Origin: Antarcticibacterium arcticum
GTDB taxonomy: Bacteria > Bacteroidota > Bacteroidia > Flavobacteriales > Flavobacteriaceae
Length of the DNA: 64,000 nt
Assembly: GCF_007993795.1 (NCBI RefSeq)
Contig: NZ_CP042476.1
Coordinates: 744,001-808,000 of the forward strand
Reading direction: 5' to 3'
Below, piece by piece: positions 1 to 8,499 of the stretch; the stretch's first letter is position 1; the number at the start of each line of letters is the position of its first letter. The translations under genes and the position numbers were made by a program. The notes below the pieces were generated by a model. It was not told where the DNA came from, made no database searches, and saw only the letters and a program-made list of their open reading frames with translations.

Positions 1-1102
1 CGGCTTCTTTTGCCTGTTTTTCAGTCATTCCTACAGATGCTATTTCGGGAGTAGCATAAGTACAACCCGGAATATTACCGTAATCAATTGGATCTACGTG
101 CATTCCCTTGATCTTTTCAACACAGGTAATACCTTCCGCAGATGCCACGTGTGCCAGTGCTGGTCCTGCAACTACATCACCAATTGCATAAATACCCGCT
201 ACATTGGTCTGGTACCACTCATTAACCACGATCTTGTCCTTATCTGTCTTTATTCCAAGATCTTCAAGCCCAATATTTTCAGTATTAGTTTTAATTCCCA
301 CAGCGGAAAGTACTATGTCTGCTTCAAGAGAAATTTCTCCTTTGGCAGTTTTCACTTTTGCCTTTACACCTTTTCCTGAAGTATCAACGCTTTCTACTGA
401 AGAATTGGTCATTACCGTAATTCCCGCCTTTTTGATGCTTCTCTCAAATTGTTTGGAGATCTCCTCATCTTCCAATGGCACAACATTTGGCAAAAACTCC
501 ACGATGGTAACCTCTGTTCCCATGGCATTGTAAAAATGTGCAAATTCAACTCCAATTGCCCCGGAGCCTACCACTATCATAGATTTTGGTTGCTCCTTAA
601 GGGTCATTGCCTCACGGTATCCAATGATCTTTTTTCCATCCTGCTTAAGGCTTGGAAGTTCTCTGGATCTTGCACCTGTGGCTACTATAATATGGTCTGC
701 CTGGTATTCGGCAGTCTTTTCATTCTTATCTGTTACAGCAACTTTTTTACCTGCCTTTAATTTTCCAAAACCTTCAATTACGTCAATTTTGTTTTTTTTC
801 ATAAGGAACTGAACTCCTTTGCTCATTCCTTCCGCCACGTTCCTGCTGCGTTTTACCACGGCGCTAAAATCCTTATCAGGGTTTTGAAGTGTTAATCCGT
901 AATCTTCGGCATGTTTTAAATAATCAAAGACCTGTGCACTTTTTAAAAGAGCTTTGGTTGGAATACAACCCCAATTTAGACAAACCCCACCCAGGCTTTC
1001 TTTTTCAACTATAGCGGTTTTAAACCCTAATTGTGAAGCGCGAATGGCGGTTACATATCCTCCGGGTCCACTTCCTAAAACAATGATATCGTATTTACTC
1101 AT
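1..1102 (-). CDS. lpdA: Dihydrolipoyl dehydrogenase (E3), C-terminus beyond window
   Basis: This flavoprotein reoxidises the lipoyl groups of the pyruvate and 2-oxoglutarate dehydrogenase complexes and passes electrons to NAD+. About 367 residues are visible. They start at an ATG read leftwards from 1102 with MSKYDIIVLGSGPGGYV, an FAD-binding GxGxxG motif. The redox-active disulfide motif GGVCLNWGCIPTKAL follows near residue 40, and a second Rossmann GxGxxG (VVGSGAIGVEFA) lies near residue 180. The frame stays open to the left edge, so the dimerisation domain with its HxxxxE motif is missing only because the window ends. The family is recognised with high confidence. The gene stands alone here, so the complex it serves cannot be told from context. 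Confidence 0.95.
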   Translation of the reverse strand, partial: MSKYDIIVLGSGPGGYVTAIRASQLGFKTAIVEKESLGGVCLNWGCIPTKALLKSAQVFDYLKHAEDYGLTLQNPDKDFSAVVKRSRNVAEGMSKGVQFLMKKNKIDVIEGFGKLKAGKKVAVTDKNEKTAEYQADHIIVATGARSRELPSLKQDGKKIIGYREAMTLKEQPKSMIVVGSGAIGVEFAHFYNAMGTEVTIVEFLPNVVPLEDEEISKQFERSIKKAGITVMTNSSVESVDTSGKGVKAKVKTAKGEISLEADIVLSAVGIKTNTENIGLEDLGIKTDKDKIVVNEWYQTNVAGIYAIGDVVAGPALAHVASAEGITCVEKIKGMHVDPIDYGNIPGCTYATPEIASVGMTEKQAKEA

Positions 1103-1208
1103 ATTTGGAAATTTTTGTAACAGTTTAAGAAGTTGCGAATTTAAGGAATTATGGGCTAATCTAAAAGTCTTATAAACCTTTACGCTTATGTAAATGGCCA
1201 TAAAAATT

Positions 1209-1242
1209 AAACGGGCTTAATCCTCCCTAGGATAAGCCCGTT
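1209..1242 (-). terminator. Hairpin terminator downstream of the collagen-like lipoprotein gene
   Basis: The 10-bp inverted repeat AACGGGCTTA/TAAGCCCGTT encloses a short GGA-containing loop. Read leftwards it is followed by TAATTTTTAT. It lies between the lipoprotein stop at 1265 and the lpdA start at 1102, so it should separate the two transcripts. Confidence 0.65.
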
Positions 1243-1264
1243 CAATTCAACTCAATTTTTTATT

Positions 1265-1822
1265 TTAATTATCTAAGCTGGCCTTTATAACATCATTAGG
1301 TTCAAGGTTCAGGCCTTTCATAACTGCATTCATATTTGAAAGATCTACTCCCGAAGTTGCAAATTCACCAGGAATTATTGCAATTCTTAAAACCTGGTTT
1401 TGGGTATAGGATGGATCCAGGGTGGCAAAATCTATGGTCCCGTCTAAAAAGATCAAAACGTCAAAAAAGGTGTAATCAAAATTATATTGTAAAGCGCCTC
1501 CATCAAGAAAATAGGTTTGCGGAAGCATTCTGAAAACTTCCACCGGTGCTCCACCGGCAGTTCCATCTTCTCCTACCTTAAGGTATACCAGCACAACATC
1601 TGTTTCAAAGACTTCAACATTCGCATCATTAAAATCCAGAAACAGCTCATAATTGTTGGCCGCTGTAAAACTACCTTCCAGATCAATTACAGTTGCGATA
1701 AGACCATTCTCTCCCTGGGGGCCCTCAGGGCCAGGGGGTCCCTGCGGGCCGGCGGGGCCATCACTACTGCAGGAGGATAAAACAAATGCTGAACAAAATA
1801 ATAAAGTGAATAATTTTTTCAT
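1265..1822 (-). CDS. Lipoprotein with a short collagen-like (Gly-X-Y) stretch
   Basis: A 185-residue envelope lipoprotein of unknown function. The signal peptide MKKLFTLLFCSAFVLSSC ends in a lipobox with Cys18. Directly after it, residues about 22-40 are six Gly-X-Y triplets (GPAGPQGPPGPEGPQGEN), a collagen-like spacer. The remaining ~145 residues are rich in aromatic and acidic residues and look like a compact beta domain; I do not recognise it. Similar small collagen-tailed lipoproteins occur in Flavobacteriia, but no role is established to my knowledge. It may form a trimeric stalk at the outer membrane surface (inference). The GC-rich triplet stretch at 1709-1765 stands out in the AT-rich context and may be prone to repeat-number change. 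Confidence 0.75.
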   Translation of the reverse strand: MKKLFTLLFCSAFVLSSCSSDGPAGPQGPPGPEGPQGENGLIATVIDLEGSFTAANNYELFLDFNDANVEVFETDVVLVYLKVGEDGTAGGAPVEVFRMLPQTYFLDGGALQYNFDYTFFDVLIFLDGTIDFATLDPSYTQNQVLRIAIIPGEFATSGVDLSNMNAVMKGLNLEPNDVIKASLDN

Positions 1823-1837
1823 GTTTGAAAATTTAGG

Positions 1838-2230
1838 TTATTTTTTAAATTCAATACTGGCCGAATTCACGCAATAACGCTGGCCGGTTTGGGTAGGGCC
1901 ATCGTCAAAGACGTGGCCTAAATGGCTGCCGCATTCGGCACATAGGATCTCTGTTCTTATCATACCAAAGGTTTTATCCTGTACATATTCTACACTTCCT
2001 TCTATGGCGTTATCAAAACTTGGCCAGCCGCAGCCACTTTCAAATTTTGAATCACTTTCAAAAAGTTTGGCATTACAGGCAGCACAATGATATTCCCCAT
2101 TTTCAAAATGTAGATTATACTTGCCGGTATGGGGCGCTTCGGTGCCTTTCTTTCTTAACACCTTGTAACGGTCTTCTGAAAGGATCTTCTTCCATTCTTC
2201 TTCAGATTTTTCAACCTTGTATTTTTTCAT
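1838..2230 (-). CDS. msrB: Peptide-methionine (R)-S-oxide reductase, cytoplasmic copy
   Basis: MsrB reduces the R-epimer of methionine sulfoxide in proteins. The 130-residue product has the two zinc-binding CxxC pairs (CAAC near residue 50, CAEC near residue 96), the GHVFDDGP loop, and the catalytic Cys in RYCVNSASIEF near the C-terminus. The start is taken at ATG 2230 (MKKYKVEKSEEEW). The frame is open back to a TTG at 2248, but that codon abuts the upstream stop and gives an unlikely leader. No signal peptide is seen, so the enzyme is predicted cytoplasmic. It lies 18 bp after a second, exported msrB and is probably co-transcribed with it. Confidence 0.93.
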   Translation of the reverse strand: MKKYKVEKSEEEWKKILSEDRYKVLRKKGTEAPHTGKYNLHFENGEYHCAACNAKLFESDSKFESGCGWPSFDNAIEGSVEYVQDKTFGMIRTEILCAECGSHLGHVFDDGPTQTGQRYCVNSASIEFKK

Positions 2231-2248
2231 GCTAATGTCTTTATACAA

Positions 2249-2737
2249 TTATTTTTTCCCGTCCGGTATGAATTTCATAGCGACTCCGTTTATACAATGC
2301 CGTTTTCCGGTGGTTTCCCGGGGCCCATCATCAAAAAGATGTCCAAGATGCCCCCCGCAATCGGCACAGTGGACTTCATCTCTTTCGAACCCCAATTTTG
2401 AATCGGCTCCATAAGCAACGGCCCCTTCAAGGGGACGGTCAAAACTTGGCCAGCCAGTACCGCTTTCAAATTTATGTTTGGTAAGATAAAGTTCATTGCC
2501 ACAGGCAGCACATACAAATGTTCCGGGTTCTTTGATTTTATTCAGGTCACTGGAAAAGGGCCTTTCTGTTCCTGCTTTTCTTAAAACTGTAAATTGGGCG
2601 GGAGTCAATTCGCTTTTCCATTCAGCTTCTGTTTTAGAGACTTTATATTGAGGGGTTTGTGAGGATTGTTTTTTCTGGGCATTGGAATTACATCCTATCA
2701 AAATCATGGCAAAAAAAGCCAGCAATACATTTTTCAT
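2249..2737 (-). CDS. msrB: Peptide-methionine (R)-S-oxide reductase, lipoprotein copy
   Basis: This is a second MsrB, 162 residues, with an N-terminal lipoprotein signal (MKNVLLAFFAMILIGC, Cys16) and a ~20-residue Gln/Ser linker. The MsrB fold follows, with zinc CxxC pairs (FVCAACGNELY, CADCGGHLGHLF) and the catalytic Cys in RHCINGVAMKF. It should act on oxidised envelope or periplasmic proteins, while the downstream copy works in the cytoplasm. The two proteins align through the core but differ throughout, so the pair is not a recent duplication. How the exported enzyme is re-reduced is not shown by its neighbours. Confidence 0.92.
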   Translation of the reverse strand: MKNVLLAFFAMILIGCNSNAQKKQSSQTPQYKVSKTEAEWKSELTPAQFTVLRKAGTERPFSSDLNKIKEPGTFVCAACGNELYLTKHKFESGTGWPSFDRPLEGAVAYGADSKLGFERDEVHCADCGGHLGHLFDDGPRETTGKRHCINGVAMKFIPDGKK

Positions 2738-2762
2738 ACTTTTTTCTTTAAAAGTACAAAGT

Positions 2763-3638
2763 TTAAGCCTCGAAAAACGTTGTGATTTTGTTAATTACCT
2801 CAATATTCCCTAAAACCTTCCGGTGTCCCAGACCTTTGGTTATAAAGAGTTCTCCATTTTTCAAATTATTTTTGATCTCATAGGCAGAACTCACATGCAC
2901 ATCTACATCATCTTCATCATGGATCACCAGAGTTGGGATCTTTACCTTTAAAGCCGAAAACGCTCCGGAGAGATTATCCATATCTTCGCCAAATTTTTTG
3001 TCGAAATAAGATTTCATTTTTTTTGCAACTTTAAGGTTGAGCTGCATATTTTGCGCAAATTCCCGGGTAATATGCGTGACGCTGTTGGCTGTTCCAATTA
3101 TTACAAGTTTTTGGAAAGAGGATTTGTTTTTGATCGCTTTTAGAAGGGACATGCCTCCAAGGGAATGGCCCACTGCGCCATAAAACGGACCGTAAATTTT
3201 ATCTATAAAATGAATGCTGTCTATAAAGTAAGGCATCATACTCATTTTGCCGGGCGCCTTCCCGTGTGCGGGCGCGTCAAAACTAAAAACCTCATAACCC
3301 TCTTTAATTAAAGTAAGAGCGATATCCGGCATTTGTGTACCACGGCCACTCCAACCATGAGCCAGCAGGATCTTTTTGCCTGAATTGGCCGAGGTATTTT
3401 TATAGATCACAATCTTTCTGTTAATTGAAGTCACAGTAGCAGTTTCCTCTAAAAAAAGCGTATCCATTTCTTTTTCACGTTTAGGCAAACTATACCTGAA
3501 AGGTTTTAGAAAAAGCCAGGCTGCAAATCTTGTAGCGAGGTAAGGAGAGAGAAAAGTTAATATTTTTCCCGTGGTAAGTATATAATTAGGAGTGAGAAGA
3601 ACCTGCACAGGGGTTCCCTTTTTGTGAGCTTTAGCCAT
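2763..3638 (-). CDS. Alpha/beta hydrolase
   Basis: A 291-residue alpha/beta-hydrolase fold protein. The oxyanion segment is LLAHGWSGRGTQM near residue 95. The nucleophile elbow is GAVGHSLGGMSLL (Ser near residue 160). Asp residues in the strand VIHDEDDVDVH and a late His in GLGHRKVLG complete a plausible Ser-Asp-His triad. An N-terminal hydrophobic segment (residues about 15-45) could tether it to the membrane. The substrate is unknown; similar proteins are annotated only as putative esterases or lysophospholipases. It is a single gene, divergent from the M48 protease across a ~170-bp gap. Confidence 0.85.
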   Translation of the reverse strand: MAKAHKKGTPVQVLLTPNYILTTGKILTFLSPYLATRFAAWLFLKPFRYSLPKREKEMDTLFLEETATVTSINRKIVIYKNTSANSGKKILLAHGWSGRGTQMPDIALTLIKEGYEVFSFDAPAHGKAPGKMSMMPYFIDSIHFIDKIYGPFYGAVGHSLGGMSLLKAIKNKSSFQKLVIIGTANSVTHITREFAQNMQLNLKVAKKMKSYFDKKFGEDMDNLSGAFSALKVKIPTLVIHDEDDVDVHVSSAYEIKNNLKNGELFITKGLGHRKVLGNIEVINKITTFFEA

Positions 3639-3808
3639 ATAATTAAAACCTGCAAGATATAAATTTAGCCCGGCTTATGCTTTAAACCAATAATGCGAAA
3701 TTTCATAATGGTATTATTTTTGAAAACATTCATTATGTTAAAGCGAACATAAACCTAAAACTTCAGAGGAGACTCTTTTGTACATTTATCAAATAAAAAC
3801 CAAAAATT

Positions 3809-4630
3809 ATGAGTTTTAGAAATTTTTTTATAGTTGCAATTACAGTTCTCTCATTAGCAGGCTGTAAGACTAATCCTTTTACAGGGGAGAAGAACCTTAA
3901 CTTTGTTTCCAATGAACAATTGTTCCCTATGGCCTTTCAGCAATATGATCAATTCCTTGCCGAAAACAAAGTGATTACCGGTACAGCAGAAGTTAATACC
4001 GTTAAAAATGTAGGTCAAAAGGTAGTAACAGCAGCCGAGCGATACTTAAATGCAAATGGATACCAGGGATATTTAAATGATTTTCAATGGGAATTCAACG
4101 TTGTTCAGGATGAAGCGGTAAACGCCTGGGCTATGCCTGGTGGTAAGATAGTTTTTTATACGGGAATTTTACCTGTAGCCGCAAATGAAACCGGGATCGC
4201 GGCAATTATGGCGCATGAGGTAGCTCACGCCCTTGCAGATCACGGAGCTCAACGTATGAGTGCGGCACAGTTACAACAGCTTGGTGCAGTTGCGGGAAGT
4301 GTTGCTGTAAGTGGAAGAAGCCAGCAAACCCAGCAAATTTTTGCCCAAGCCTATGGTCTTGGTAGTCAACTGGGAGTAATGCTACCATTTAGCCGTAGCC
4401 ATGAGACTGAAGCAGACAGGATTGGTCTTACTTTAATGGCCATTGCAGGATACGAACCCGCGGAGGCTGCCAATTTATGGAAAAGAATGGCTGCCCAAAG
4501 CAGTGGGGGAGCACCACCGGAATTCTTAAGTACTCACCCTGCTACTCAAACAAGAATTAATAACATAAATAAGTGGGCCCCGGAAGCTAAAGCTGAAGCA
4601 AGAAAATATGGGGTAACCAGCTTTAAATAA
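3809..4630 (+). CDS. M48-family metalloprotease, lipoprotein
   Basis: A 273-residue zinc endopeptidase of the LoiP/BepA type, predicted to sit in the envelope and handle damaged or misassembled membrane proteins. A lipoprotein signal with Cys19 (LSLAGCKTNPFTGEK) precedes the catalytic domain. The zinc motif HEVAHALADH lies near residue 136 and the third ligand is the Glu in SHETEADRIG near residue 197. The ending STHPATQTRI is typical of the group. There is no TPR domain, unlike BepA. An exact -7 box TATTTTTG is at 3715-3722, giving a leader of about 80 nt. The next gene follows 62 bp later on the same strand. Confidence 0.9.
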   Translation: MSFRNFFIVAITVLSLAGCKTNPFTGEKNLNFVSNEQLFPMAFQQYDQFLAENKVITGTAEVNTVKNVGQKVVTAAERYLNANGYQGYLNDFQWEFNVVQDEAVNAWAMPGGKIVFYTGILPVAANETGIAAIMAHEVAHALADHGAQRMSAAQLQQLGAVAGSVAVSGRSQQTQQIFAQAYGLGSQLGVMLPFSRSHETEADRIGLTLMAIAGYEPAEAANLWKRMAAQSSGGAPPEFLSTHPATQTRINNINKWAPEAKAEARKYGVTSFK

Positions 4631-4692
4631 TAAGCATAAAATATATTTAGAGAAAGCTGTCCAATACGGGCAGCTTTTTCTATTTTTAAACC

Positions 4693-6018
4693 ATGAAAGA
4701 TCTCCCCAAAGGAAGTAAGAAATTGTTGAATGCCTGGGCATTTTATGATTGGGCTAATTCTGTTTACAGTCTTGTGATCGCTTCGGCGATCTTTCCTATT
4801 TTTTATGGCGCCATTACAATAATTAAAGATAAGGATGGAAAGATCCTGGATGATACCGTTGAATTCCTGGGCTTCAGTTTTAATAACGATTCCCTTATAA
4901 GTTATGTTACCGCCCTCGCCTTTTTGGTGGTATCTGTAATAAGCCCGTTTCTATCAGGGATCTCAGATTATATAGGTAATAAAAAATCCTTTTTAAAATT
5001 CTTTTGTTACCTCGGGGCTTTCTCAACCATTGGATTATATTGGTTCAGTCTCGAATTTCTTTGGTTTGGGTTGCTTTGCTATTTTCTGGCTTTGATAGGG
5101 TTTTGGGCCAGCCTCGTATTTTATAATTCTTATTTGCCAGACATCGCTTTCCCGCATCAACAGGATAAGATAAGCGCCAAAGGTTTTTCCATGGGGTATA
5201 TAGGCAGCGTAATATTACTTGTTATTTGCCTCGGTATGATCCTTAATTATGAATCATTCGGATTTGAAAATGAAGGCATGCCAACACGTATGTCCTTTGT
5301 TCTTACGGGAGTATGGTGGATAGCCTTTAGCCAGTATACTTATTATTATCTTCCAAAAGGAAATAAGGGGACAGGCCTTACTAAAGATATCCTGTTCAAC
5401 GGCTTTAGGGAGTTGAAAATGATTTGGAATGCTATGCAGCATCAACTTAGGTTAAAACGCTACCTCGTGGCTTTTTTTACTTATAGTATGGCCGTACAAA
5501 CCATCATGATCATTGCTACCTATTTTGGAATTGAGGAGCTGGATTGGGGTGAGCAGAATTCTACCACTGGATTAATTATAAGCATTCTTCTTATACAACT
5601 TGTGGCAATTGCCGGTGCCACTTTAACCTCACGACTGGCATTGAAAATTGGAAATATAAAAGTGCTTATTTACCTGAATCTATTCTGGATTGCTATTTGT
5701 ATCTATGCCTATTTTATTACTACGCCCCAACAATTTTATGTAGCTGCGGGGAGTGTAGGTTTAATTATGGGAGGGATCCAGGCCCTTTCAAGATCTACTT
5801 ATTCAAAAATGATCCCTTCCAATACCCTGGATACAGCAAGTTATTTCAGTTTTTATGATGTGTCTGAAAAAATAGGAATTGTAATAGGGATGGTCCTATA
5901 CGGGGTAGTGGCACAGCTTACGGGGAGTGTTAGAAATGCAATAATTTTCCTCGTGATTTTCTTTATTGCAGGGGTTTTCCTGCTTCTAAGGGTACCAAAA
6001 GAAGAGGTAATTGTTTAA
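4693..6018 (+). CDS. MFS transporter, UMF1 (Atg22-like) family
   Basis: A 441-residue inner-membrane protein with about 12 hydrophobic segments. The start MKDLPKGSKKLLNAWAFYDWANSVYSLVI contains the AWAFYDWANS signature of the UMF1 family, which includes yeast vacuolar Atg22. The last third has the MFS-like GGIQALSRSTYSKMIP loop. Family members are thought to export small solutes such as amino acids, but bacterial substrates are not established. It follows the M48 gene with a short gap and may share its transcript. A strong inverted repeat just downstream separates it from the convergent DUF2807 gene. Confidence 0.88.
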   Translation: MKDLPKGSKKLLNAWAFYDWANSVYSLVIASAIFPIFYGAITIIKDKDGKILDDTVEFLGFSFNNDSLISYVTALAFLVVSVISPFLSGISDYIGNKKSFLKFFCYLGAFSTIGLYWFSLEFLWFGLLCYFLALIGFWASLVFYNSYLPDIAFPHQQDKISAKGFSMGYIGSVILLVICLGMILNYESFGFENEGMPTRMSFVLTGVWWIAFSQYTYYYLPKGNKGTGLTKDILFNGFRELKMIWNAMQHQLRLKRYLVAFFTYSMAVQTIMIIATYFGIEELDWGEQNSTTGLIISILLIQLVAIAGATLTSRLALKIGNIKVLIYLNLFWIAICIYAYFITTPQQFYVAAGSVGLIMGGIQALSRSTYSKMIPSNTLDTASYFSFYDVSEKIGIVIGMVLYGVVAQLTGSVRNAIIFLVIFFIAGVFLLLRVPKEEVIV

Positions 6019-6039
6019 AGGCTTTTTAACAGAAAAGAA

Positions 6040-6074
6040 AAACCACGAACACTGCTCAATGAGTATTCGTGGTT
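6040..6074 (-). terminator. Terminator between convergent genes
   Basis: The perfect 10-bp stem AAACCACGAA/TTCGTGGTTT is extended by a partial inner pairing (CACT/AGTA region). The U-rich tail TTTTTCTTTT lies on the minus-strand side, so it best serves the 6098-9049 operon. It could also stop the plus-strand transporter transcript less well. Confidence 0.65.
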
Positions 6075-6097
6075 TAACAAACCGGATAACTTAAAAT

Positions 6098-6829
6098 TTA
6101 TTTTTTGGAAACTTTTCCTGAACCTGAAGTTTTAAAACTTTGTTTCGCAGGATCTCCCATATATGTAATGTCTCCGGAGCCTGATATATTTGCATTTAAC
6201 TCATTACTTACTGAAATTTCTATGTCTCCCGAACCTGTAACAGATGCAGTAACATTTTCGGCTTTGAAATCGAAGGCGAGAAAATCACCTGAGCCTGTAA
6301 CTTTACATTTTAGCTCCCGGGTGCTGCCTTTTAATTTTACGTCACCAGATCCTGTAAGAGTTCCATCCAGGGTTTGTGTTTTGATATCAAGGTTCATGTT
6401 TCCAGAGCCTGTTACGCTTACATTAAAATCACGGGCGGTTATAGGATCTGAATTACGAATATGTCCTGAACCCGTTAAGCTTAGTGCGGCCAGGTCTTCA
6501 AATGTTACAACAAGTTTAATAGGATAGTTTTTTGAAGGTTGTAAATTAACCCCTTTCTTAATTCCTATTTTTAACAGCCCACCACTTACTTCGGTTTCAA
6601 TAAACTCCATTAAATTGCTTTCTGCCTCCAGGTCAATTTTACCTTCTTTTCCTGCAACCAACTGCACTTCCATCATTCCTGTTACCGCAATACGGTCATA
6701 ATCATTTAGGCTTCTTGTTTGTTTTAACACTTCCTTGTTGCCAACTACCTTCTCATTGCTCCACCACTGGGCATTTGCAGAAGTAACTGTAAGGATAAAA
6801 ATACCGGCTAATAGAATTAATTTTTTCAT
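6098..6829 (-). CDS. Head GIN (DUF2807) domain exported protein
   Basis: A 243-residue exported protein. The signal peptide MKKLILLAGIFILTVTSANA precedes a DUF2807-type beta-helix. Six short turns carry the recurring motif (V)TGSG(D/N/H), visible as LTGSGHI, VTGSGNM, LTGSGDV, VTGSGDF, VTGSGDI and ISGSGDI. Such 'head GIN' domains are predicted envelope or surface beta-helices, and their molecular role is not established. It is the last gene of a minus-strand operon, 22 bp after the related 366-residue protein, under an ECF sigma factor. That context suggests an envelope-stress or surface-maintenance function (inference). Confidence 0.85.
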   Translation of the reverse strand: MKKLILLAGIFILTVTSANAQWWSNEKVVGNKEVLKQTRSLNDYDRIAVTGMMEVQLVAGKEGKIDLEAESNLMEFIETEVSGGLLKIGIKKGVNLQPSKNYPIKLVVTFEDLAALSLTGSGHIRNSDPITARDFNVSVTGSGNMNLDIKTQTLDGTLTGSGDVKLKGSTRELKCKVTGSGDFLAFDFKAENVTASVTGSGDIEISVSNELNANISGSGDITYMGDPAKQSFKTSGSGKVSKK

Positions 6830-6851
6830 GTTTTATTAAAGTGTTTAGGGT

Positions 6852-7952
6852 TTATTTTTTTTGAAATGTTATTCCTCCATAACTGGAATTGATCACAATA
6901 TTACCATTTCCCGATGTATTTAAATGATGCCCGGAATAACTTTTATTGTTAGAACTCTGACTTTGTTTATTTATTTCAAATCCGTCCAGGCCTTTTACAC
7001 TCCCGTATGAACTTGTAAGAGCAAATTTGAATGGGTGGCTGGCATCATAACCAATTTTAACTCCTGTATAATCTGTATTTATCTTAACATCTCCTGCGCC
7101 CTTTAGGATTTTTTCTATAGATGCGCTGCCGTAATCCAGGGTTAGGTTTGCACTTTGATACAATTCTCCTATTTTGGTGGTAAGGTAATCTCCAGAGATA
7201 TCGATTCGTTTCACTTTGTCTACCGTCAAACTACCGTAATCACCACTAAACTGAAGCAGTTCTACTCTTTTTATTTTTGAGGTGGTATAATCTGCATTTA
7301 TATCAAGGGAATGTGCGTCTTCTACCGTAAATTCAGAATAATCGGCATTAATAGCTGCTCTGTTAATATATCCAAAACTGCTGTTGCGGGAATAATCAAA
7401 GTTAATTTGGTTGCTGTTACCGCGCAATTCTCCAATATCTAACCTCCCGTAATCACAGCTTATTTTAGAATTTCCGGTAAGTTTATCAAGATAAATATTT
7501 CCGTAATCATTACTAAGGTCTACATTATTTGTAACCGGTGCCCTCACTATGTAATTTACTTCCATATTCACATTACTGCTGCCGCTAAAAATTGCGCTCC
7601 ACCAGGAGGTGCTTTGCTTTGAAAATAATGTACGTGCACTCACTCCGGCTCCGGTTTGTTTAAATTCTACATTTATCTCATCCAGTTTTTCCTTCACCTT
7701 TTGTTCATCGTTGCCATTGGTTTTGATAATAACTTCAATACTCACGGTATTTTGGTCCCAGGTGGTAATATCGATATTACCGTAGCTGTTGCTAATTTTA
7801 AGGAGGGTATTTGGTGAGACTGAAAACTTTTTGGAAATCTTTTTCTCTTTAGTATGCTTTCCGTTATTATTAAAATTCGGGCCATTACTGCAAAACATCA
7901 GCGATGGGGTAAGTGCCAGTATAAATAGCAGTTTATATAGTGTTGTTTTCAT
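6852..7952 (-). CDS. Exported beta-helix-like protein (DUF4097-type)
   Basis: A 366-residue exported protein with signal peptide MKTTLYKLLFILALTPSLMFC. The Cys at position 21 makes it possibly a lipoprotein. The body is a ladder of ~20-residue turns repeating S/D-YGxxxxxK (for example NSYGNIDITTW, DYGNIYLDKL, DYGRLDIGEL, DYSEFTVEDA, DYGSLTVDKV, DYGSASIEKI, SSYGGITFQKK), typical of DUF4097/adhesin-like right-handed helices. Its start overlaps the end of the preceding membrane-protein gene by 20 nt, which points to translational coupling. With the next gene it forms a pair of envelope beta-helix proteins controlled with a sigma factor. Exact function unknown. Confidence 0.8.
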   Translation of the reverse strand: MKTTLYKLLFILALTPSLMFCSNGPNFNNNGKHTKEKKISKKFSVSPNTLLKISNSYGNIDITTWDQNTVSIEVIIKTNGNDEQKVKEKLDEINVEFKQTGAGVSARTLFSKQSTSWWSAIFSGSSNVNMEVNYIVRAPVTNNVDLSNDYGNIYLDKLTGNSKISCDYGRLDIGELRGNSNQINFDYSRNSSFGYINRAAINADYSEFTVEDAHSLDINADYTTSKIKRVELLQFSGDYGSLTVDKVKRIDISGDYLTTKIGELYQSANLTLDYGSASIEKILKGAGDVKINTDYTGVKIGYDASHPFKFALTSSYGSVKGLDGFEINKQSQSSNNKSYSGHHLNTSGNGNIVINSSYGGITFQKK

Positions 7953-8499
7953 TATTAGGGATTTTAAGTTGATTAATGCTTTCTATATATTCAAGTACGT
8001 TGTTCAATAAATCTATCCTTTGCTGAAGGTTGGAGATCATAGCAAAGATCACCCGTTTATCCTGCCCGCTTTTCTTCAGGTCCTTCCTTAGTTTTTCATA
8101 ATCTTCATCCAGTTTTTCCATCTGGGCCAGTGCATCCTGCACAATAACTTCGTTTTCAGGAGTATTTGCCTCCTTCACTTTTGCCAACTCAGTTTTTATA
8201 AGGTTGGTATAAAACTTATGCGTCTCCCTCATTTCGGGGGAAAGCCCTGCCAGGTCCCCATTTTGGGTTAGGTTTCCTACCCCGTTAAAATTTCCGGCCA
8301 ACATTATAATGAGCAGTAATCCGGCAGCTATGGCAAGGAATGGACCCCATAGCGTTCGCAGGTTACCACCGCTCTTATGCTCCTGTGGAAGCTTTTTCTC
8401 TTTAAGTTTTTTTACAAACCTGTCGTAATGACCTACAGAAGGTTCTGCAATATCAAAATCTGCCTCCTCAAAAAGATCGTCAAATTCTTTGTTAGTCAT
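7933..8499 (-). CDS. Single-pass membrane protein, candidate anti-sigma factor
   Basis: A 188-residue protein. A hydrophilic N-terminus of about 49 residues is followed by one membrane segment (about residues 50-70, WGPFLAIAAGLLLIIMLAGNF) and a charged, helical C-terminal region with probable coiled coil (residues 105-175). The gene begins 8 nt inside the ECF sigma gene, the usual coupling for a sigma/anti-sigma pair. The N-terminal part has no zinc-binding HxxxCxxC motif, so if it is an anti-sigma factor it is of the non-ZAS type. Its function is inferred from topology and position. Confidence 0.7.
   Translation of the reverse strand: MTNKEFDDLFEEADFDIAEPSVGHYDRFVKKLKEKKLPQEHKSGGNLRTLWGPFLAIAAGLLLIIMLAGNFNGVGNLTQNGDLAGLSPEMRETHKFYTNLIKTELAKVKEANTPENEVIVQDALAQMEKLDEDYEKLRKDLKKSGQDKRVIFAMISNLQQRIDLLNNVLEYIESINQLKIPNNENNTI

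Noticed and set aside
6105..6527. 140-codon plus-strand ORF rich in PEPV
   Set aside because: It is antisense to the repeated TGSG turns of the DUF2807 gene.
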